Translations under genes and position numbers: made by a program
Notes under the pieces: generated by a model
Databases searched by the model: none
What the model was told of the DNA's origin: nothing
Seen by the model: only the letters and a program-made list of their open reading frames with translations
Shown here: positions 1 through 12,731 of the stretch, one piece after another
Layout of the letters: each line of letters starts with the position of its first letter
Numbering within the stretch: the stretch's first letter is position 1
NCBI GenBank assembly: GCA_026413225.1
Contig: CM048557.1
Coordinates: 20,438,871 to 20,502,870, forward strand
Direction: 5' to 3'
DNA from: Otis tarda
Taxonomy: Eukaryota; Chordata; Aves; Otidiformes; Otididae
Length of the DNA: 64,000 bases

Positions 1-1776
1 ATTCTGAGGCAGCGGACTGAAAGCTGCCTGTCACGTAAGTGTGCAATGGGAATCTCTTGAGGATGGCACAGAGCAGTACTGCAGTCTAGGTCTTCGCTGT
101 GTTACGTCCCAGATCAAAGGAAAATATAGGGATGAAATTGCATCTGCTGGGTGAAATAATGATGCAAATAAAGATAGGTCATGAAACCACCTGGTGACTT
201 TGTCTCATGCTTTCAGGTTTCATGTTTTATGTCATTAGGCATGCATGAGGTAGCGTGCCACTTTGGGCTGGATAGATGCTGCCATGCATGACCGGTGCTT
301 CAGAGCTCAGCTGCAGCTCTGGGTATAAACATAACCCCATCTTAGGGAGAAAAGTTGCTAAGATGATGGTTCGTTAGTCCAATCATTTTTGCTCTTGAAT
401 ATCTGCTTGTTAAACCAGTCCTCTCATATGCTCTGTGGCATGACCTCCTGCACAGAAGAAAATAGCCAGTAATAAATACTGAGATTTAGTACTTTATACC
501 CACCTCTGAAATACTTAAATAAGAACACTCTCTGCAGTGATCTTTGAAAACAGACTGCCACATTGCATCAAGACAGCAATTTTCCCCTCCAAAATGAAAT
601 GATCCTGGAAAAATTCAGAAAGATGAAGTGGAGGAACCTACAGTTAATTCACTCTTTAAGAAATGGTTTTGTAGTTTGATATTCCCTTACCAGGACCTGA
701 ATAGTGTATTCTGATAATAGCTGGCTATAAATGGTGGATATAATTGCTAGAGAGAAATACTGAGAATGACTAATCAACAAATTGCACTCTTAGGCTTGCC
801 CAGACACACATTCTAAAAGGAGATTATTGCTATAAAACATTTTACAATTAATCCTTTGTGCTTTCAATTCTTGGAGGCTACTGGACAAAATGAAAAGAAA
901 AAAATCAGTAGATAACTGAGAAGCAAGCTCAGAATCAGGCTGCAATTGAGGTCTCCAGTAGTCCCCTCATCATCGTCACCGTCACTGTAGTCAAGTTGGC
1001 TGTGAAATGGCAACTGCTTGTGGTTCCTTCCCTTGTTGTTTCCAACAGTTGGAATAATTTTCTACCATAGCTTTGTTATGGCAATCTTGTTCCTTCAGTT
1101 CTTTCCTAGTCGCTCTTTTCCTTCAAATAGCCTTAGTCTCAAGGTTTAATGTCACTGCATGGTACCTGAAATGATAAGGAAGGTGCAGCCATGCACCACT
1201 GCATCAGACAGGACCTCTCCTGGTCAAATTGATCCTCTTGTGGTTTTATGCAGCTGGCAGGAGTTTGCCAGTCTGGCAGCTGCCAACATCTGGGCAGCTC
1301 ACCTGCCCTTCTCCCAGGCTGCTTCGGGCAGCATGACCACCTGAGAAGCTGCTGAGGAGGACATCAGCCTCAGTTGGGCCCTGAGGCTTATTATCAGGAC
1401 AAAATGCTAATGAGCATCGACTTTCCTGCGTGGTGAATTGGTTCTGGTGGCGTGGTCAGAGCCTGCTCTACTGCTGGGAGCCTGTGGTGGTCTTTGCAGA
1501 TGAAATATCACTGGGCAAAGTCTCATCTTCCCTTGATTTAAGTTTAATACAGTTGGAAAGTAAGTAGCCAAATCCAGCCCCAAACTTGCTGCAGTCAAAG
1601 GAGTATTTTTGGCAGTTGCTGTGAGGCTTTAGGGAATGTGCCCAGGCAAGGCAGAGGCCTTAAAATTACCTGTCCCAGCATTTCCTGCCCTGGAGTTCAG
1701 CAGACCTTTAATATGTGACTTCTGGATGACTTTCAACCATTGGACACTTGCTTGAACCTAGCAACTTGAACCTAAT

Positions 1777-1807
<31 letters not shown>

Positions 1808-3265
1808 TAAAGTAATGGAAATGTAGGCCTTTCGGAGGGAAGCTCAGCATTCCGAGCCTAATGATTAATATGAAAAGGCAAAAATTGCACATGCAGCACC
1901 ATTACCTTACCAAGATCCACATGTATGTTATCACAACACAAAATAGTTTGATTCCTGCATGTTAGACTGGGGTTGAAATATTTAAAAGGTAAATAATCTC
2001 TTGGGTTAAGAAGCTGGCTGCTCTGTTCTTCTTTCCTCAGTGACACAAGGCCATACGAGGAGGTCAAAAGATTGTTTTTCTTTCATTATTCTTAATCCAA
2101 TTCTTCAGTGGAAATGGGTGCTCTTTTTATTGAATCCAATTATTTAACTACTGCAGCTGGAAAACGATTTCATGACCCACAAGAAGTTAGAAAAGCTTGG
2201 ATGTTTTCCTTTTTATTGGGGTTTAAGGTTTGCTCAGGGGAAGGATGGTGCGTAAGTCCGCTAGAGATCGATGTCCTCTGGTACACAAGGGTGACAAAAT
2301 GGGCATCCTCCCTCCTCACCTGTGTGGGACAGCTCAGCGTTGTGCTCCCTGTTATGGAGGATCTTTTATGTGGCTCAGAATATCTGTGCCCTGTCTGTCA
2401 TCGCACCTCTCTCGTTAAAGCTTGCGCTTTGGACAGCCAGGCGGGGTAGAGCAATATTGCAGTGATGGCTGTAATCACCTTGAATGACCCCGGTCTCACA
2501 GACGTTGGGTTTCTTTCCCCTAGAGTATTTTTCCAAGCACAGCCCCATAAGACTGAGCTGAAAAGCCTCACTGAGAGATGGCTCTGCTCCTGGAGCACCC
2601 ATCCCTCCCTGCACAGACACCTGCTCCCTCTGTCTCACCAATCAATTTTTTTTTTTTTTTTTCCCTCCTGAAAGCCAGGTGCTGCCTGCAGGCCTGCTCG
2701 GATTGATGCTAGTGAGGAAGGGAGGGAAAACAGAAGGAAGAAATAAGGTTTTGACTCTAGAGGCTGAAAGCAATTGTCATATTTTTTTTTCCCTTTGAAA
2801 CCTGAGCAGAAGTTGGCTGGGATCTGTCAAGCTGCGAGTTCTCACATGTTTGGTAAATATTTAGGGTCTGATTCACCACTGAATCATTCTGCTGGTGTTT
2901 TGGCTCTATCTGGAGGAACTCCTCGATCACTCGGAAAACACCAGCCATATGAGGTCCTCTCACCTTTTTATTTTAGCATCTCACAGTCATGTGTGCCTGT
3001 CCTCACAGTCACCCATCAGGACAGGCAGACAGTGTCATCCCTGCCTGGCAGAGGGACTTGGAGATGCACTGGTCACAAGCACCCACCTTGGTGCAGGGTG
3101 GGTCATACCCCAGCTCCTGCTGCTGCATGGTGGTCATTTAACAGCTGCACTGCTTGCCTTGCTATACCTGGAAGACCTTCTGGGGGGATGTGAGAGGAGC
3201 ACATTTCCCTCCAGAGATGACTGTGGTCAGTGTTTTCCATGTACAGATCTCTGCTTTCATTGCAG
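1..3265. other. Non-coding stretch, probably intron or upstream sequence of TSPAN32
   Basis: I find no exon here that matches the first half of a tetraspanin (cytoplasmic start, TM1-TM3). The first recognised exon (3266) begins in the large extracellular loop at codon phase 0, so the transcript must continue upstream, either beyond the window or in exons I missed. Visible content is an (ATTT)n microsatellite at 1775-1809 and a T-run at 2646-2662. Short open frames on both strands overlap each other and look like chance. A donor-like site lies at 35 (CAC|GTAAGT), but the frame that would fit the phase-0 exon at 3266 has a TGA at 5-7, so I did not call an exon. Confidence 0.6.
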
Positions 3266-3367
3266 GTGGAAGACAGCATGATGGATGTGTATGATCTTGT
3301 GTATGAGGAGGTGAGGAGGAACACCTCCAGCTTCAGGAGACACGAGCTGACTGCCATCCATGAAGTG
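3266..3367 (+). CDS. TSPAN32: TSPAN32 exon: first part of the large extracellular loop
   Basis: This 102-nt exon encodes 34 residues, from VEDSMMDVYD to LTAIHEV. It is bounded by an acceptor TTCATTGCAG and a donor GTG|GTAAGT, phase 0 at both ends. It forms the membrane-proximal helices of the loop before the CCG motif. The sequon-like NTS lies in the middle (KR-rich RRNTSSFRR segment), so there may be a second glycosylation site. Confidence 0.9.
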
Positions 3368-6300
3368 GTAAGTTGTCTTTCAGCATTAGTGGAAAACCTT
3401 GCCCTGGGGTATGTTCCTGATGGTTTCAGCAGGCTTGGGCTGACACCTCTGCTCTGCCTCATGGATGCTGCAATGCCATCTTCCGTCAGGAACAGGCTCC
3501 TCCAGCCTGTTGTGAAGTCTGTTCCTCCCTCCTTACTCTTCCTTTCCCAGGTTTGACCAACCAGATTATCAACAGGAGGAAAGGGCCACTTACCTGAGCA
3601 CCGCTTTGGTGTGAGATCTTCAAAGCTTCTGCACTGTAGCTGATACAGACGTGGTCTGTCTCAGCAGGCCCTCTGCCATGCTCTCTGTCTCTGGTACGAG
3701 AAAATGGACATGCATTTCTCTGGTGTCCCTGGTCAGGTAGAGAGAGGAAGGGAATTCTGCATTGCCCAGCAGAAGTATTTGGACTTGGTTGTTTCTGTTT
3801 ACCCTTGAGCATATGGCTGAGGAGTACCGGAGGCTACATGGTCTCTTGCAATGCTGGAGGCTGCTAGCAAGCTCCCCCAAACCACCACCCAGGATGCTGT
3901 TGGTGCAGGGTTCTTCTCTGTAGTTCAGTAGGTGGGCAAGGGTGGTTGCCCAAAGCACAGGGGGACACTTGCCTTCAAAGCCACAGGAAATGTGTGAGGA
4001 TGTCCCCCATGGTGAGAAACTCCTGAGTCCCGGCTGAGTAAAGGAGATGCCATCTCCTCGTGCAGCAGGGCCTGTTGGGTAGTGAGTTCATGGCACGCAG
4101 CAGGGCTGGACGGGAAGGTCGGCTCCGCTCGCCTGTTTCCAGGCTCCTCCCATGCAACTCCTTTTATCCTTCTGTGTTTTCTTAAGTCATTGTAACAAGT
4201 ACTTTCCGAAGCTGCTTCTCAAAACACAGGAAAGGGCAAATGTTTCTCATTGCAACAATGGTGGTGGCCCTCTGAGCCATGAGCAGGCGTGGTGGTGCTT
4301 CCTCTGCGGGACTCGGGAGCAGCACACCCAGTGTGGTTCTTGGCAGGGAGAACCAGGCACAATACCCAGCTCCATCAGTTGCTTGTTTTAGTCACTTTAA
4401 CTGATGGAGAAACAGTCCTCCTACTCTTCTTTTTTTTTTTTCTTTTCTTTCCCACTTCTGCTAGAGTACCAAGCTGACCAGTTCACCCTGGCTATAGGAA
4501 ACCAGCTCCACCGTGGGTGTTGCTGGGACCGCCTCCCCTCCCCAGCCCATAAAACCACTGGAAACATGAGTCTGCACATCCCTGGGTTTTCCAGAGCAGC
4601 CACTGTGAGAGCTGGTGTGATCATGGAGGGAGGGCTTGGCCCAGCCCCAGGCAACAGTTCTGGAAGAGCACAGGCCAGTTTGGGGCCAGACCCATCCACT
4701 TCCTCCAAATTTAACCACATTGCTGCAGTTGTCGGTTGCATACCTACGTGCTTTGCTCCTTGCAGCCCTGGGTGTTTAGCCCTGACCGGGTCAGCAGTGA
4801 GGACGGGTGGCCCATCACCGGTAGGTCCTGCCACAGCAGCTGGCTGTGAGGGGAGAGCCCCGACAGGTGGCTGGCAGACCTCTCCCTCTCTTCCAGTTCC
4901 TGTGCTGCGGGAAGCACTCTCCATTTGGTGACACGGCCGACATTGAGAACAAGACATGCCCATCCATCCAGGTGCACGATGTGGGACAGGTAAGGGAGAA
5001 AGGTTTCTTCCACCTCACAGTGGGGTTGTGCCACTACTTGCTAACTGTTAAAATCTCTCTGGTTTTTAAGTCTTGATGAGAATTGTGACTTTTTCATGGT
5101 TTGAGGTTGCTGTGGGTTGGGGTTTTGTTGTTTCAGTAGGGAGGCATCTCACCTGGTGAATTAGCAGGCCTCAGACCTGCAGATGTGGTTTCCTTCGCAG
5201 CTCTAGGAAGCCTTCAAAATGCTTGTGTTTGCAGCCTGTTGCTTCACTCCAGCTTCCTCCTCATTTCCTGCCCCCGCAGAGAGTGTGAGATGTGCCTCAG
5301 ACATGTGCCTCAGCTCAAAAAGACCATTGGACTTTTCCAGGTGCCACTAGTTTCTGAGGCTTAGAAAGTGTCCCACTAACAGCAAATGTAGAATTCACTC
5401 TAATTCCTTTTTCCCAGGGCCTTAAATAGATATTAAAATGAGAAACTCATGAAGCAGGATGATGATGCCCAGCAGTAGTTTTATCAAGTACACTTCATTC
5501 CTCCTCTTTGCAGTATCTCAGTGAGGCTGATGGATAAGCCACCAGCATTAGACTGCTTCTGTGTTGAAGCCACAACGCAGGCTTCAAATTCTCTCAACAA
5601 ATCCACTCTATGATTATTTTTCTTCCACGGGAGCAGCCGAATCAGCTGAAGTAGCTAAAGCTGCCAGCATCAATATGCATGTTGTCCCTAGGAAAAACAA
5701 AACCGTGTTGCTACAGCTATATGAAAACATTGTTGTTAGGCAAAGACGTCGAGTGCTAACAGGACGCCGTGATGCGCAGGCACGTGTCTGCCCACGGGGC
5801 AGTGTTTCAAAGCACTGCCTTCGGGAACGTTGCATCTCGACGCAGAGTCAAACTTGGCTCAAAGGGCAGGAAGGGAGGGCAGAGCAAATCCGGGCACCGT
5901 AGGGTTGGCTCTGTTCCACCCCGTTAATGATCTGTGTTTCCTCGGGAGGTGGGTGGGAGGATGCATTTTGCAATGTGGGGAACCGCAGTTTGGTAGCTGC
6001 CGTGCATTCGCTCTCTGGCTTTGAGCACTCTTACCTCACTCTGTGAATCACTTCATCAAGGGCATGCTCTTGCATTTTCGAAATGGCTCTCTTGGCTAAC
6101 ACCTCCTGGATTTCCATGGGGCTGCTGGCATGCTTGGGGCTAATGTACATTAATGCTTGCGACGCCTTGCAAAACTGAGCTGTTCATTAGTGCCTTTGGG
6201 GAGCACGTTTAGCTTACAGTGTGCTACGCTTTTCCATCTTTTCACTTCCCTCTTTCCATTTTCCAATGGGTGGAAAGACAAAAAGCTTCTGTGTGACCAC

Positions 6301-9011
6301 ACTTATCTGTGCGCACACGTGTCCCCCACAGTGCAAAACGCACCATACCAGGAAGATCATAGGTGTATTGTAGTGATGGAGAACATACTGCAGGTGTTTG
6401 TCTTCCCAAGTTTCATCAAGCGGCAGGAAAAAAAAAGGAGAGAGCTGCCCACAGAGCAGCCCAGCTGTGCGACGCTGCTTCCCCCTCTTGTCTCCCTTTC
6501 TACCTGGAATCGTGACAAGCGCTGTTGGGGGGGATGAAGTCCCCCATCGAGGTGCTGCAAGGGATGTCTCTCTCCTCCCCAGGACTGCCTACAAGAGATC
6601 CAGGACTTCTTGAGGAAGCACATGGGCTTTGTCTCCACGCTCCTGGGCATCACCATTGGCTTCACGGTAGCTATGTCTATTCCTTCGCATTTTGGTCCCG
6701 AGAGGCAGGCTCCAGTGGGGAAAGCATATCCTAAATTAGCCCCAGAAGCTAGGATTTTGGGTGATTTTGGAGACCAACAGCAGAGAAACAAGTGACTGTG
6801 CTCCACCATGGAAATTCGGAAAGGGCCAGGACCTGTCTTGGCCAGGCTGATAGATGGAGGAGTTTTCCTGCAGGAACGGGCTCACTGCATGTTTTTTTTC
6901 TGCCCAAACCGGGGATGGCAGCTCGGAGTGGGGGGCAGTGGGAGCTCGCTGCAGCAGTGTTCACATTTCATCTACCTGGGCTTGCCTGCACGCCGCCTTC
7001 TGCCAGCGAGAGGCCATGTCACCCAGCGCAGGTCTTGCGGATTGGGTAGGAAGGCGGCAGCAATTGTGGAATAGGAGATGCAGTAAAAGCTCCATATTTT
7101 AGGAAATTCACTGCCTCTCCTTGTCCGGTGCTCACTGGCTGCCTCCCAACTTGGTCTGGGAAGTTGCTTTGTGCGGCCGGAGCTGGAAGGTCCTGAAAGC
7201 TACTGAGCACCAGCAGTGGAGCTGGAGAGCTGTGCGGAAAGGGAAGGTCTTATCCTCTTAATGACCGTTGACAAACCTGGTAAGGTGCTCTCAGGCAGTG
7301 GGTGGGTGAAACACAGGCTCGTAAGGAGCAGAGCGTGTTGCCTGGGCTCCCAGGTGCCATCTTTGAGGCAATATCTTGCAGAGGAGGGGTAGGATCATCT
7401 TCAGAGGATAGGACGGCTTGGGTAGAAAGGGTCTGTACTGAATTTGTGAGTCTCAATTGGGAGAGGACAAAAGAAAAAAGGAAATGCTGCAAGAGGTGTG
7501 TGTCCTTCAGCGGTGAGGGGTCTCAGTGGCTGCATGGGGATGGTCCCTCTGGAGGTGGAGAGCACTTCTAATTAAAACAAGCCTGGTTGCATGCCCACCT
7601 GCTGCTTGGCAGAGGTCTGTCGCTGTAATTACATCTAAATGAGGGCCCTGCGTGTGTGTTGAAGCATGCCAGAAAAGAGTACACACCAGGAGATACGTTT
7701 CTTCACCGTGAGGGGAGGTTTGATCTGCTGTGATACCTACATACTGCTCCTCAGCTGGGGGGACCTTTCCTGACTTAATGTGTCTTTGGAGATTGTTTTA
7801 CTACTTATGTCCACCTTGGCACAACCACGGGTTAGAAGACTCTTTTCTCCATCTAAATAAAACCCAGAGGAACAAACACTTTTGCATTTTATATTGCTAG
7901 TAGTAAATTAGGAAAACCATCAGGCATTGCTATGGAGCTACAAATGTAAAGTCATGTGTGAATATCTTCTCAGGTATTGGAGGAATTTCGCTGCAACTAT
8001 ATTCAGACAAAAGCGGGAGTGTTTTTATTTTAGATATATATATATATATCTTCTTTTCACAGCTTGGTGCTGTGGCCAGATAAGGCGGCTGCCTTTGAAG
8101 CGCGTGCTAGAGGAAATCTCGCTGCATAGTTGACTATTGTGATGGCAGGATGCTAAGGAAGCACGCAATGAAGGCTATAGCTGCTCTGATGTCACTGTCC
8201 CTTGGCCAACAATGCTCACATGTCCCCACATCAAGCCGCAAGCGAAGGTGCTTGCACATTAAGGCAGACTTTTAGGAAAGAGCTTGTTGTTACAGCCCGT
8301 CTTATCCTTCCCACAGCAGCCCTAGCTTTGATACGTCGCCTGTGTGAATTCTGGTGTGGGATGTACCAGGCAGAATATCACAATGCAGAGGAAGCATACT
8401 GTCCTCTGCCTTCACAGAAGTGCACGTGCATGGGGTGGGGTTTGGGTTTTGTTAGGGTTTTTTTGTTTTGTTGGGGCTTTTACTCCAAATGATACATGGG
8501 GTTTAGGTTTTTTTCTCCTTATATTATCTTTACAAAAGGCTATTATTATGAGAGACACATGTTTGTTTCCATAGAAGAATGTTTTGTGGCAGGAATTTGA
8601 AATCTGAATTTCCTGGTTTCGTCTCATTTCGTGGTATTTTTAGGACCGTGTTTGAGCCATACTGTGCTAATTCAAATCAGATGCTTTAACCATGTGTTGG
8701 GTGTTGGTTTTTTTTTTCCCCTCCCATGTTTGAAATGGTGTTCACCGTTTTGCTGGAAAACAGCTCTCTTAAGAAAAATGTGACATCCTGATACATAAAT
8801 TCAGAAGTGTCAAGTGGACTAACAGGAAACATTTATGATTGATTATTTACACAGATGGAGTATCATAATCAGTTCAACATTTAATTGTGTGCCCATCTCA
8901 CTTATTTCCTTCTAGGTTTACGGGATGATCCTGACTTCATTTCTCTGGTTCTCCATCCACTTCAGCAGCAACCTGAACCGGAAAGGCAAATACATCCTAC
9001 GAGAGAGGTAG
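3266..9011 (+). CDS. TSPAN32: TSPAN32 (PHEMX) tetraspanin, 3' half, spliced, 5' end missing
   Basis: Exons at 3266-3367, 4897-4989, 6583-6666 and 8916-9011 join in phase 0 to give 123 residues and a stop. The first exon, VEDSMMDVYDLVYEE, closely matches the mammalian TSPAN32 loop (VEDAMLDTYDLVYEQ as I recall it). The product is a four-pass membrane protein, and the family scaffolds receptors in membrane microdomains; TSPAN32 is known mainly from blood cells, where it restrains T-cell and platelet signalling. The visible part holds the large loop with the CCG motif, four loop cysteines (CC, TC, DC), one N-glycosylation sequon (NKT), TM4 and a short basic tail (NRKGKY). The start and TM1-TM3 are not in the recognised exons. 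The in-frame TAG gives a tail of about 15 residues, much shorter than in the human protein. Identity is secure; the C-terminus is less so. Confidence 0.9.
3368..4896 (+). other. TSPAN32: TSPAN32 intron
   Basis: The intron runs from GTAAGT to TTCCAG. It contains a T-rich run at 4429-4448. Open frames of up to 180 codons overlap on both strands between 4404 and 5034; none shows a protein family signature, so I treat them as chance. Confidence 0.8.
4897..4989 (+). CDS. TSPAN32: TSPAN32 exon: CCG motif of the large extracellular loop
   Basis: This 93-nt exon encodes 31 residues starting FLCCGKHSPF and ending QVHDVGQ. It runs from acceptor CTCTTCCAG to donor CAG|GTAAGG, phase 0 at both ends. CCG is the tetraspanin hallmark; NKTC supplies a sequon and the third loop cysteine. 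Confidence 0.92.
4990..6582 (+). other. TSPAN32: TSPAN32 intron
   Basis: I see no gene or recognisable transposon here. A 113-codon open frame (5561-5902) has no recognisable motif. Confidence 0.8.
6583..6666 (+). CDS. TSPAN32: TSPAN32 exon: end of loop and start of TM4
   Basis: This 84-nt exon encodes 28 residues, starting DCLQEIQDFLRKH and ending in a hydrophobic segment, LLGITIGFT. It runs from acceptor CCTCCCCAG to donor ACG|GTAGCT, phase 0. DC is the fourth loop cysteine. The human protein has a very similar DCLQGIRSFLRTH. Confidence 0.92.
6667..8915 (+). other. TSPAN32: TSPAN32 intron
   Basis: I see no gene here. There is a TA-repeat at about 8032-8050 and T-rich runs near 8459-8475 and 8708-8720. 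Confidence 0.8.
8916..9011 (+). CDS. TSPAN32: TSPAN32 last recognised coding exon: TM4 and cytoplasmic tail
   Basis: The acceptor TTCCTTCTAG is followed by 31 codons and TAG: VYGMILTSFLWFSIHF completes TM4, then SSNLNRKGKYILRER is the tail. The human protein has SSFLWFAI and LDRKGKYTL at the same place. A donor-like GTAGAA at 9008, one base before the stop, could allow splicing to a longer tail; I prefer the stop because no downstream exon joins cleanly in phase. Confidence 0.88.
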   Translation, partial: VYGMILTSFLWFSIHFSSNLNRKGKYILRER

Positions 9012-12000
9012 AAACCCGCTGCCCGGGCATCCCTACCAGGTAGAGCCAGCTCTTGGCGCGGGAAAATGTCTGAAGTCACCCACAAAATCCCCTGGGAAGG
9101 CCTCACGTGGGGTCAGGCGGTGGGATGTGCATCATGCATTTCCCCTTCCTGCACTACTAGCTGTCGTACGCTTCCAGGCTGGTGAGAGTGAGTCATGCTC
9201 TGAGGAGGAGCAGTCCCTCACCTTTGCTGAAAATGGACAAGGACTGAGACTCACACCTGGGCTCAGAGATGCAGGTCGCCTCGCCAGCCGACATACGGGC
9301 TGTAGCTCCACAAGCAGGACACAAACAGCCCCTGAGGACAAAAATGGGGAGAAAAGCCCAGCAAAAATCACAGCATTAAAGTAAATGCCTCTTGTGCTGT
9401 CATCTGAGCAGTTTTCTGTGACCCCAGAGATGCAACGTTTCTAGGAAGATGGCTTTGGATTGCAGCTCAGGACCAAACTTGTGCTATCAGCGCATACCTG
9501 GACACAAAGTGTGTCATTGCTGATGGGAAATGTGCTCTCCTAGCCTGGACGCTTGTAATGATTGACTTTGGGCACATTTCTCATCATGCTGAGCATGTAC
9601 GCATCCAACCACTGTCGACTGTTTTTTCCCTTGTTTCCAAATATTGCCAGATTTACAGAGCTTTTGATAGAGATCAGAAAAAAAATCAGAAATCAGTGCA
9701 TGAGCCTTGAAACAAATGACCAGCATAAGGACCTACCCCTCTGTTATTCCTCCTTGCTGATGTGATACACTGTTATTTTTTAATTCTTAGGATTTAGTTA
9801 GCCTCCTAGAGCTTGACGGCACACTGATTTCACGGGGGCTTGTTCAACTTCCAGCCCTGGCTCTGTTTGTCTAGCTTCACTAACCCACCGCGCTGCTGTG
9901 CAATACAAAAGGACTTTGATATTACACACACACACAGGACTGAAGTTTAAATCTGTAAGAGAACAGGACTGATCTCCAGCCAGGTCAAACAATACAATGT
10001 CCAACTCCATGTCCTCTTTACATCACCTTGTCAATAATAAACAGAAATTTTAAAAGCCTCAATCAGCTGAAGAACTCTGCTGTCAGTCTAGCTCAAAAAA
10101 TGGCTCCCTGGCGTGCTTTGCCCTCATTGCAAGGAGGCAGAGCCGCTTCTGAGCTGAAACCCATCATAGCAATAGATTTAGTGCCTACTGGAAAACCTGC
10201 TGTAAACTGTATGGCTATGTGATGAAATGTCTGTTGAACCAACGACAGCTTTCACCCCTCTCCTTCGTTGTGGCATTTAGCCTCGACAAGCAGTAAGTAG
10301 CAATTCTTCATTGAGATAAAGGTGGAAACCCCTGAGCTGATGTTCAGGACAGGTCCTGGCCCTCAGGCAGGGGCTGCTACACATACGAGAACAGCAGTAC
10401 AGCCTGCAGCACCTGGTTGGCATTTTGACATGGCTGCCAATACCTTGCATTGGAGACAATTGCGTTGGCCGGAAGGGCTGTCACTCCTCATCTTGCTTCC
10501 TTGGAACCAGTGCAGCTTCACCGTTGACTTCACTGGAAGCAGAATCAGGTTCAAACTGCTTAAGCTACCTCCTGGCAGTCACCAACATGCCTCATCCTAG
10601 CAAGGATTTAGTGGTGATATGCACTTGTCCAATGTACCTGCTTTCTAGCAGTGGGGAAGGATTCACTTATATGTGTATACGTACCATTAAGTATATTGCT
10701 CTCTGGAGAGAGACAGTCTCCCTTGTGAGCTCCAGCTGCTGTTGTCCAGGCCACTGCTATTGTTATTCCTCAGGCCAGCTGGCAGCTCATGTGACTCATG
10801 GTTGCTTCAATAAAGATGAATTTCTTGCAAAAGGCTATCATTCCTTCTCTTTCACTGCCCTGCATGAGACTGCCTGCGTTGCTCGGGGCGTTGTGTCATG
10901 GGGAGCCCTCAGTAATTCTTTTGGTGCTGGGAAGAGATATTCCCTGGGCAGCTGGTGCTTGCCCGTCCCAGCAGCATGCCGTAGCACCCAAGAGGGAGAG
11001 GATGGTGTTGGTCCTTTAGAGGAAGAGGAGTCACTCATCAGCCTCATCCTACCCTCAGCCAGCTCCTCACGAGGAGTAATACAAGCAGGGGCAGGAAAAA
11101 AAAAAGCTAAAGGCACATATAAGCAATAAAGACCAGAGTATTTATATGGAAGAAATCTCTCCAGTTTCACTTTTTTTAAACACTAGGTAGTCAGGTCTTG
11201 CCTGCAAGGGCAACTGATGATGTTCTGCCATATCAAAAAGCACTGGCAATCCAGCAAATTGGTGGTGTCTCTGTTCATCGATGTGGGCTTCCTGCTTAAG
11301 CCTCATCAACAAGACAAGATCTATGTTAAAGCTTCACCACCAGGACTGCCAAAGCTTTAGGTGCTCCTCCTTCCTGGGTCCATTTTTAGCGTGAAAGGAT
11401 TATTATGGACAGGAGTAGCGTATAGATGCTAAAGAAACCTGAAAGGCTAGTATCCCCCTGCCCCAGCTCTTTAGTGATCACTAAAACGTCATCAGAAGAA
11501 GGGGGCACCTTTCCAGCACTGGACGTATAGTTGCACGTAGCTGCTGTCTTCATACCTCCGTAATGATTTCCCCTGCTTGCGGCAGGGGTGAGAACATGAT
11601 CTGCACCAAACCATCTCACAAGGGGATGATGCACCTGGAGAGTCATTGTTTCTTCTTCCCAATAAGCAGCAGACTAGAAGCCTGCAATTTCTTGTTCCAG
11701 GGAGCTGGAAGTTCCCTTTCTTCCTCTGATAGCCAACCATGGAGTTTAGGTAATTTTTTAGGTGCAAAATAGTCCAACAAACTATAATTTAAAAAAAAAA
11801 AAACAAACCTTGTTCTGTGTGTATGCTGGAGCTCCCCTGCAAGGAGAAGCTTCTTTAATGAGTGGATGGCAAAGCAGAACCATCATTTCCAGTGGCAGGA
11901 GAGCTGATATCTTCAGCTTTTCGATTTTTAGAAATCTGTTGCAGAAAAGTGCAGCTTCACCATTTTGTTTGCAGTCGTAGAAGTGGCAGCACCCAGGGGT

Positions 12001-12731
12001 GGCTGGATGGAAGCTGCGAGGCGGGCAGGTGTCCAGTGGGCTGCTTTACACCTGTGCCAACAAAAAAAATCCCAGTCCTGCAGTCAGTGTGCTTGCGCTT
12101 GCCAGTCCCTAATTTGCTGCTCATGATGGGCAAATCACAGCTCTTGTGCAACCAGAGCAAAATCCTAGGAACCTGTTTGTAAGCGCTGCTGAGATTTTCC
12201 CAGTGTTGAGAAGAGTGAGAGAGAGATTTTTGTCAGGATAAGAGCACGGAGCTGAGCAGTGGGGATGCAAAGCCAGCAGCCGGGCTAGGAAACACCTGAG
12301 ACCCGCTGGCCGTCCTAGGGCTTGTGCAAGCGGAAGCTAGCTGTTATAAGCACGTCAACACTCAAGCTGTGGTAGGAAGTAAATCCCTATTGATGTAGGC
12401 ATAGGCCAGAGGAAAAAAAAATTAAAGAGAGACCAAAGGTGCAAAGTTAAATATTTAATTGTGAATTGGCTCCAATTAATTGTCAATTAAGCTCCAGCAA
12501 TTATCAGTTAGTTCCGCTAAGGTCGCCTGGGCAATCGCAGTTTGGCCTCTCTACGGATATGCACTAGCTTGTGCTTATACATTACTCTTTTATTTTAGAC
12601 AAGCCTCCAGCTCCATCTGAAGACACAGGAAGAGGAACCAACTCAAGGCCAGATGACCAGCTGCAGGGCTGGGGAGCATCAGCCCTTGGCAGTGGCAAAA
12701 AGCCTTTTGTACTGCTCTCTGGTCTTCGTTG
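9012..12731 (+). other. TSPAN32 3' UTR and intergenic DNA
   Basis: The start is likely TSPAN32 3' UTR, with a candidate poly(A) signal at 9375. A glutamate/serine-rich open stretch lies at 9178-9384 behind a CTTCCAG acceptor-like site. A 234-codon open frame lies at 10425-11129 and ends on an AATAAA. A splice-acceptor-like TTTTATTTTAG ends at 12598. A short CA repeat is at 9926-9937. No protein family was recognised. Confidence 0.6.
9375..9380 (+). terminator. Candidate TSPAN32 poly(A) signal, ATTAAA
   Basis: ATTAAA lies 364 nt past the TAG stop and is followed within 40 nt by GT-rich TTGTGCTGTC. The nearest alternative is AATAAA at 10036-10041. Neither can be proven without transcript ends. 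Confidence 0.4.

Noticed and set aside
1..34. Exon end before a GTAAGT at 35
   Set aside because: The donor matches well, but the frame that fits the next phase-0 exon has a stop at 5-7 and no tetraspanin similarity is visible.
4404..5034. Open frames of 175 (+) and 180 (-) codons overlapping the TSPAN32 CCG exon
   Set aside because: They are out of frame with or opposite to the real exon and contain a T-run or its complement as poly-Phe/poly-Lys.
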